From: Hawksworthiomyces lignivorus
Lineage: Eukaryota; Ascomycota; Sordariomycetes; Ophiostomatales; Ophiostomataceae
DNA length: 64,000 nt
Reading direction: 5' to 3'
NCBI GenBank assembly: GCA_002917075.1
Contig: NTMA01000113.1
Location: 61,555 to 125,554 of the forward strand
Part shown: positions 58,458 through 64,000 of the stretch, piece by piece
Position numbering within the stretch: the stretch's first letter is position 1
Layout: each line of letters begins with the position of its first letter
Program-made: the position numbers and the translations under genes
Notes under the pieces: model-generated
Told to the model about the DNA's origin: nothing
What the model saw: the letters and a program-made list of their open reading frames with translations, nothing else
Databases searched by the model: none

Positions 58458-59603
58458 ATGGCGGCTGCATCTGCGCGAGCCACCGGCCGCAAGCTGGTTG
58501 TCGACGTCCACAGCCACCTCTACCCGTTTGCATACATTGAGCTTCTCAAGAAACGGTCAGATATTCCATACGTCCGGCCATTTCCTCCAACAAACCAGCT
58601 CTGTCTGTGCAATCGAGCGCCCCAAAATACCAGCAAAACCGGCGATGGAAGCGCTGCAACATCTAAGCTGCCTCCGGGCCGCATCCTGCATCCCCATTAC
58701 TATGATGTGTCGGAGAAGATTGCGTTTATGGACCACCACCAGATCGACATCTCTGTCTTGTCGCTGGGCAACCCATGGTTAGATTTCCTGCCAGCCGATA
58801 CGGCAGCTTCTGTGGCAGTTGAGATCAACGATGCCACCAACGACATCTGCAACCAGCACCCAGGCCGCCTCTTCTTCTTTGGCGCGCTGCCTCTCAGTGG
58901 TGGCGAGTCTGTGATCTTGGCCGAGGTCGCACGCCTCAAGACCATCAGCCAGGCGCGCGGCATCGTCATGGGCACGGGCGGCCTGGGCGAGGGGCTGGAC
59001 GACCCTAAGCTGATTCCCATCTACAAGGCGCTTGCGGACGCCTCGCTGCCCATCTTCCTGCATCCCAACTATGGCCTGCCGGGCCCGGTCTGGGGCAGCC
59101 GGGGCGGCGAGTACGGCCAGGTGCTGCCTCTGTCGCTCGGGTTCACTATGGAGACGACGATCGCGCTGACGCGCATGTTCCTGTCGGGTGCGTTTGACGC
59201 GGTGCCCAACCTACAGATCATCGTTGCGCACAGCGGCGGCTGCCTGCCCTTCCTCGCGGGCCGCGTCGAGGCCTGCATCGAGCACGACAAGAAGTGGGAG
59301 GCAGATGGTAAGCTGACGGCTGACCGCACGACGCTGTGGCACGCGCTGCGGAACAACATCTACCTGGATGGCGTCATCTTCGACAAGGTGGGACTGCGCA
59401 CGGCCATTGAGGCCAGCGGCGTGGACCGTGTCATGTTTGGAACGGACCACCCGTTCTTTGCGCCCCTCGACGGCGGCAAGACATTCCCGGCCATGACGCT
59501 CAACCGGGATGCCGCACGCAACGTCTTCCCCAAGGACGAGGACGACGAGAGCTACGACCTCGTCATGGGAGAGAACGCTGTGCGGGTGTTGAAGCTGCGG
59601 TAG
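58458..59603 (+). CDS. ACMSD-like amidohydrolase-superfamily decarboxylase
   Basis: A single-exon gene of 381 residues. The ATG at 58458 has a good context (CACAATGG); the frame continues upstream only through a TTG. It belongs to the amidohydrolase-2 family that includes 2-amino-3-carboxymuconate-6-semialdehyde decarboxylase and hydroxybenzoate-type decarboxylases. Expected metal ligands are all present: His18 and His20 in DVHSHLYP, His202 in FLHPNYG, His258 in AHSGG and Asp330 in GTDHPF. The block METTIALTRMFLSGAFDAVPNLQIIVAHSGGCLPF is typical of the ACMSD branch. About 35 extra residues follow the first metal motif, as in several fungal homologues. Non-oxidative decarboxylation of an aromatic or muconate-type acid is the likely reaction. 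Hydrolysis cannot be excluded because the superfamily does both. It lies between the monooxygenase and the oxoprolinase, with shared promoter motifs. Confidence 0.9.
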   Translation: MAAASARATGRKLVVDVHSHLYPFAYIELLKKRSDIPYVRPFPPTNQLCLCNRAPQNTSKTGDGSAATSKLPPGRILHPHYYDVSEKIAFMDHHQIDISVLSLGNPWLDFLPADTAASVAVEINDATNDICNQHPGRLFFFGALPLSGGESVILAEVARLKTISQARGIVMGTGGLGEGLDDPKLIPIYKALADASLPIFLHPNYGLPGPVWGSRGGEYGQVLPLSLGFTMETTIALTRMFLSGAFDAVPNLQIIVAHSGGCLPFLAGRVEACIEHDKKWEADGKLTADRTTLWHALRNNIYLDGVIFDKVGLRTAIEASGVDRVMFGTDHPFFAPLDGGKTFPAMTLNRDAARNVFPKDEDDESYDLVMGENAVRVLKLR

Positions 59604-60763
59604 CAGTTACGCTGATGAAATGTTTTGTGCTATGTAGTTCTGATTAGGCGACAAAGCCTTTCCACAATGATCCCAACATTGTTTCTGTTTCTGCAGTTTA
59701 TTTCCCTTTTTTCGCTACTAGATATGGCTAATAGATGCCGGGCATCGCGGCAATTGAAAAGAAACTTGATTCGTAATAATATTTGCATCAGGTGTAAATG
59801 GCGTATCCATCCTCTTCAGCTTCACTCTGCGCGTGTCGTGTTTCCATTTTCCGGCCTGAAGCTCCAGCAGCCATCGAATTTCTCCACTGTAAGCGGAAAG
59901 CTCCATTTTTTCTTCAGTATTCACATTTTCGTTCAGCGTGCTATGGCTGTTTCTCTGACAAACAGAATGCTCCACAATCTTCAACTGCCAGTAGCCGCCA
60001 AACCGTTTCAGGCGGAGCTATGACAACAAGATTTGGCAGCTCGAATCGATCTCCCCCCCAATGATGGCTGACAAGCCACTAGACCCAGATAAGCTACTGG
60101 AACACGGCGAACACATTACGTGCTCAAAAGGGTAATGCCGGGCTTTGCTCAAGTGCCTCGTGTGGCGCCGGGTGTAAGTCGGCGGCAGCAGTCTATCAGC
60201 CAGCGGCTTATCTGCAAGCCGCACAAAGGGACCCGCCTACGGCTGCTCGCAACCGACGCCTCCGGTATCTCCAACACCCGCAGCTGCATGACCGTATCAT
60301 TGGTGCAGAGAGCCGTCACAATGAGCCGCAGATGTGCTTCAGTCGCCAGTGGCGGGCATTATTACGTTATTGAGATGCTCGATTCCGGGGTCCAGTCCAG
60401 AGGAAAATGGACTCGGAGACCCTCGCCGAGTTTGAAATCGGAGAGCCGTGGCGAAAGATAGCTTGTGATATGGGCCAGAGAGATCGATGGTGATACAATC
60501 CAGACGTATTAAACACGACACTGGACAGCCTCAAGCTCTTGACAGAAAAGGAAATTGATTAAGACAAAAAGCTTCTGACCAAAGGTGCCCTCCTAATCAC
60601 TGAGGTCGTCATTGAAAGCCTTACTTTAGATTTGATACCCAGCATTTTTTCCTTTTTATCTTATCCCCCTCCCCTCCCTCTTCTCTTTCTCCCTTCCTTT
60701 CGTCTCTCTTTTCCTTTGTGTGCTTCCAGTCCACAGTTTCCCTTTCACATTTTTTTTTTCACA
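59604..60763. promoter_or_regulatory. Upstream region of the oxoprolinase gene
   Basis: This 1.16-kb region carries one copy of the cluster palindrome (60204-60221) and, just before the start codon, a long C/T tract (about 60640-60760) typical of fungal leaders. I see no gene in it. Confidence 0.55.
60204..60221. promoter_or_regulatory. Cluster palindrome copy 5, CGG-N12-CCG
   Basis: CGGCTTATCTGCAAGCCG is a perfect CGGCTT-N6-AAGCCG repeat, extended by G and C at the ends exactly as in copy 1. It lies 543 bp upstream of the oxoprolinase start. Confidence 0.65.
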
Positions 60764-63700
60764 ATGGCGTCACCTTCGGAATCAGGTATCCAGATCGCCA
60801 TCGATCGTGGTGGTACTTTCACAGACGTCCACGCCATCATCCCCGGCCGCAAGGACGACATCGTTCTGAAGCTGCTCTCTGTTGACCCTCAGAACTATCC
60901 AGATGCGCCTACGGAAGGTATTCGTCGTGTGCTGGAGCTGGCGCTCGAGAAGCCGGTTCCGCGGGGGCAGCCCATCGATGTCTCGGCCGTGTCGAGCATC
61001 CGCATGGGCACAACCGTGGCCACCAATGCGCTGCTAGAGCGCAAGGGCGAGCGGTCAGCGCTGCTGATCACCAAGGGCTTCCGTGATCTGCTGGTCATTG
61101 GCAACCAGGCCCGCCCCGACATCTTTGACCTGACGGTGGCCAAGCCGGGCGTCCTGTACGAGAAGGTGGTCGAGATTGACGAGCGCGTGACGCTGGAGGG
61201 CTTCACGGAGGACCCGGAGAAGACGGTGATCGACGCCAGCAGCGATCCGGACCTCGTCGTCGGTCTGTCTAAGGAGGTCGTGCGGATTCTGAAGAAGCCA
61301 GACCTGGACGGCGTCCGGCAGACGATCCAGGGCCTCTACGACGACGGCTTCCGCAGTCTGAGCGTCTGCTTCATGCACAGCTACACGTACCCAGAGCACG
61401 AGCTGGCCGTGGCCAAGATTGCCGAAGACATGGGCATGAGCGTGTCCGTCAGCTCGCTGCTGCAGCCAATGGTAAGATTTCTTGATCTTTCGTCCTTTCT
61501 GTCTTTTTTGCGCAGACGCACTCTGACACTTTTTTCTAAGATCAAGATGGTTCCGCGCGGCCAGTCTGCGACCGCGGATGCCTACCTTACTCCCCTGATC
61601 AAGAAGTACCTTGAGAACTTCCGCAAGGGTTTCGTCGGCCAGCTCGACGACGCCTCGTCGACGCGCTGCGATTTCATGCAGAGCGACGGCGGCCTCGTGA
61701 GCTTCCGCAAGTTCTCTGGTCTGCGTGCCATTCTCTCTGGCCCCGCCGGCGGTGTTGTCGGCTACGCCCAGACCTCCTACGACCCCAAGTCCGCCAAGCC
61801 CATCATCGGCTTCGACATGGGCGGCACATCCACAGGTATGTTTATTCTGCTTCTTTCACAGTTTGAACTTTAGGACATTCCGGCGTGCCGACTCTGACTG
61901 CCTGCCAGACGTCTCTCGGTATGCTGGTTCGTACGAGCACATCTTTGAGACCACCACCGCGGGCATTGCGCTGCAGACGCCGCAGCTGGACATCAACACT
62001 GTGGCGGCCGGCGGCGGCTCGCGGCTGTTCTGGTCCAACGGCCTGTTCAAGGTGGGCCCCGAGAGCGCGGGCGCCCACCCGGGCCCGGCGTGCTACCGCA
62101 AGGGCGGCCCGCTGACGGTGACGGACGCCAACCTGTTTCTGGGCCGGCTGGTGCCCGAGTACTTCCCGCAGATCTTTGGCGAGAGCGAGGACCAGCCGCT
62201 GGACGTGGCGGTGACGCGCAAGCTGTTTGAGGAGATGAAGAGCGAGGTCAACAGCGGGCTGCCGGCGGGGTCGGCCAAGCTGACGGCGGAGGAGGTGGCG
62301 CTGGGCTTCTTGCGCGTGGCCAACGAGAGCATGTGCCGGCCGATCCGCACGCTGACGGAGGCGCGCGGCCACGACGCGGCGCACCACGACCTGGCCGTGT
62401 TCGGCGGCGCGGGCGGCCAGCACGCGTGCTCGATCGCGTCGGCGCTGGGCATCAGCCGCGTCGTGCTGCACCGCTTCAGCTCGATCCTGTCGGCGTACGG
62501 CATGGCGCTGGCCGACATCGTGGCCGACGTGCAGGCGCCGCTGGCGTGCGTGTTTGACGCGCCCAACCTGGCGCAGATCCAGAGCACGGCGGCCGAGCTG
62601 CGCGCTAAGGCCGAGAAGGAGCTGCAGGAGCAGGGCGTCGGCGCCGACGCGCGCGCCGAGTACGAGCTGTTCCTGCACATGCACTACGAGGGCTCCGACA
62701 CGCTCATCATGATCGCGCAGAGCGGCCCCGACGACTGGGCCTTTGCCGACAAGTTTGTCGAGCGCCACCGCCAGGAGTTTGGGTTCACCATGCCGCGGCC
62801 CGTGTTCGTGGGAGACGTGCGCATCCGCGCCGTCGGCAAGAGCAACGCCGGCGCCCAGGCCACCGTGGCCGCGCAGGAGATGCAGCGCGTCGCGCAGCGG
62901 CCGGCCCCCGGCACCGCCGTGCAGATGGCCAAGCAGGTCTACTTTGAGGGCCTCGGCTGGCAGGACACCCCCGTGTACCTGCTGACGTCGCTCGCCGAGG
63001 GCGACCAGGTGCGCGGCCCCGCCATGATCATCGACAACACGCAGACCATTGTCATCGCGCCCAACGCCGTGGCCACCGCGCTCAAAGAGCACGTCGTCAT
63101 CGACATTGACGTGTCCGCCACCGGCAAGGCCACCCAGTCGGGCGGCCCCGTGCTGGACCCCGTCCAGCTGTCCGTCTTCGGCCACCGCTTCATGGGCATC
63201 GCCGAGCAGATGGGCCGCACGCTGCAGAAGACGAGCGTCAGCACCAACATCAAGGAGCGCCTGGACTTCTCCTGCGCCCTCTTCTCCGAGGACGGCAAGC
63301 TCGTTGCCAATGGTGAGTCGCCCCCCAACTCGCAGAATCTACCGCTCGTACTTTTCTCTTAGTGTACTAACTCGCATCCAGCTCCTCACGTTCCCGTGCA
63401 CCTCGGCAGCATGCAGTACGCCGTGCTGTGGCAGCACGAGCACTGGAAGGGCCAGCTCAAGGAGGGCGACGTCCTCGTGTCCAACCATCCCAGTACGTTT
63501 GCCAACTGCAAATCACCTGGCTCTTTGTAATTTCTTGTTCCAGCTCTGACAGTATTATAGTCTGCGGTGGCACGCACTTGCCTGACATCACTGTCATCAC
63601 TCCCTTCTTCGAGAACGGCAAGATTGTCTTCTACGTGGCGTCCCGCGGCCACCATGCCGACATTGGCGGCATCTCTGCGGGCTCTCTGCCGCCCAACTCG

Positions 63701-63940
63701 ACGGAGCTGTGGCAGGAGGGCGCGGCCATCGAGTCGGTCAAGCTGGTCGAGGGCGGCGCGTTCAACGAGGAGGCGATGCGCGAGCACCTGCTGGTGAAGC
63801 CGGCGCAGTACCCCGGCTGCAGCGGCGCGCGCAACCTGTCGGACAACTTGGCTGATCTGCGGGCCCAGACGGGCGCCAACCAGAAGGGCATCAACCTGAT
63901 CGGCCAGCTGGTCAAGGAGTACGGCCTGGAGACTGTTCTG
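60764..63940 (+). CDS. 5-oxoprolinase / hydantoinase (HyuA-HyuB fusion), 3' end beyond the window
   Basis: Five exons are visible (60764-61471, 61541-61835, 61909-63312, 63382-63492, 63561-63940) with introns of 69, 73, 69 and 68 bp. They give 966 residues, and a donor GTGAGT at 63941 shows that the gene continues. The family hydrolyses a cyclic amide with ATP (5-oxoproline to glutamate, or hydantoins and related lactams) in the cytosol. HyuA-type features: N-terminal [51 protein letters not shown], the second phosphate motif [13 protein letters not shown] rebuilt across intron 2, and [10 protein letters not shown]. The HyuB half begins near [21 protein letters not shown] and includes [16 protein letters not shown]. 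Full-length eukaryotic oxoprolinases are about 1,250-1,300 residues, so roughly 300 are missing. Intron 1 is 69 bp with no in-frame stop, so retention would insert 23 residues. A general glutathione-cycle role (OXP1) is possible, but the shared palindrome favours the catabolic cluster. Confidence 0.9.
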
Positions 63941-64000
63941 GTGAGTGCAGACATGCTACCTATGGCAGCGACGACGTGCGCGAAGCAAAAAAAAAAAAAA

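Noticed and set aside
61842..63185. 447-codon open frame on the minus strand
   Set aside because: It is antisense to the oxoprolinase exon 3. The product is His/Arg/Ala/Leu-rich with no domain, as expected for the shadow of a GC-rich exon.
1..64000. CRISPR array, rRNA operon, prophage or integrated virus
   Set aside because: No regularly spaced repeats, no rRNA-like sequence and no phage or viral proteins were seen; the genes have eukaryotic introns.

Overview
The window looks like nuclear DNA of a filamentous ascomycete (Pezizomycotina, probably Sordariomycetes). The evidence is short canonical GT-AG introns of 60-135 bp with CTAAC-like branch points, GC-rich codons in exons against AT-rich or pyrimidine-rich intergenic DNA, two Zn2Cys6 regulators, and an RfeG-type regulator of the kind I know only from filamentous ascomycetes. 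I see no bacterial-type operons, CRISPR arrays, rRNA or convincing tRNA genes. Twelve protein-coding genes can be supported. Their exons were joined by reading frame, splice signals and remembered family sequences, not by an aligner.

Layout. Positions 0.5-10.1 kb hold housekeeping genes: SCO1 (-) head to head with a COMPASS PHD-finger subunit SPP1 (+), then a 79-residue Cys-rich mini-protein and an SHB17-type sedoheptulose-bisphosphatase (both +). Positions 10.1-27.7 kb are a 17.6-kb stretch with no recognisable gene. It ends at a Zn2Cys6 regulator (27.7-29.5 kb) that carries a collagen-like Gly-X-Y run. A second gene-poor stretch of 11.6 kb follows. Positions 41.1-52.4 kb hold three minus-strand genes: an RfeG-type regulator, DNA polymerase eta (RAD30) with a duplicated C-terminal PIP/UBZ module, and a Zn2Cys6/fungal-trans regulator with a His-rich tail.

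Positions 49.5-64.0 kb look like one catabolic gene cluster: regulator (-), MFS transporter (+), FAD aromatic-ring monooxygenase (-), ACMSD-like amidohydrolase/decarboxylase (+) and a 5-oxoprolinase/hydantoinase (+, cut by the window end). All three promoter regions that serve these five genes contain copies of one 18-bp inverted repeat, CGGC(T/A)T-N6-A(A/G)GCCG, i.e. CGG-N12-CCG. This is the architecture bound by Zn2Cys6 dimers. There are two copies between the regulator and the transporter, two between the monooxygenase and the amidohydrolase, and one upstream of the oxoprolinase. I saw no copy in the other intergenic regions I scanned by eye. The simplest reading is a self-regulated catabolon in which a ring compound is imported, hydroxylated, decarboxylated or hydrolysed, and a cyclic amide is opened with ATP. 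The substrate is not known.
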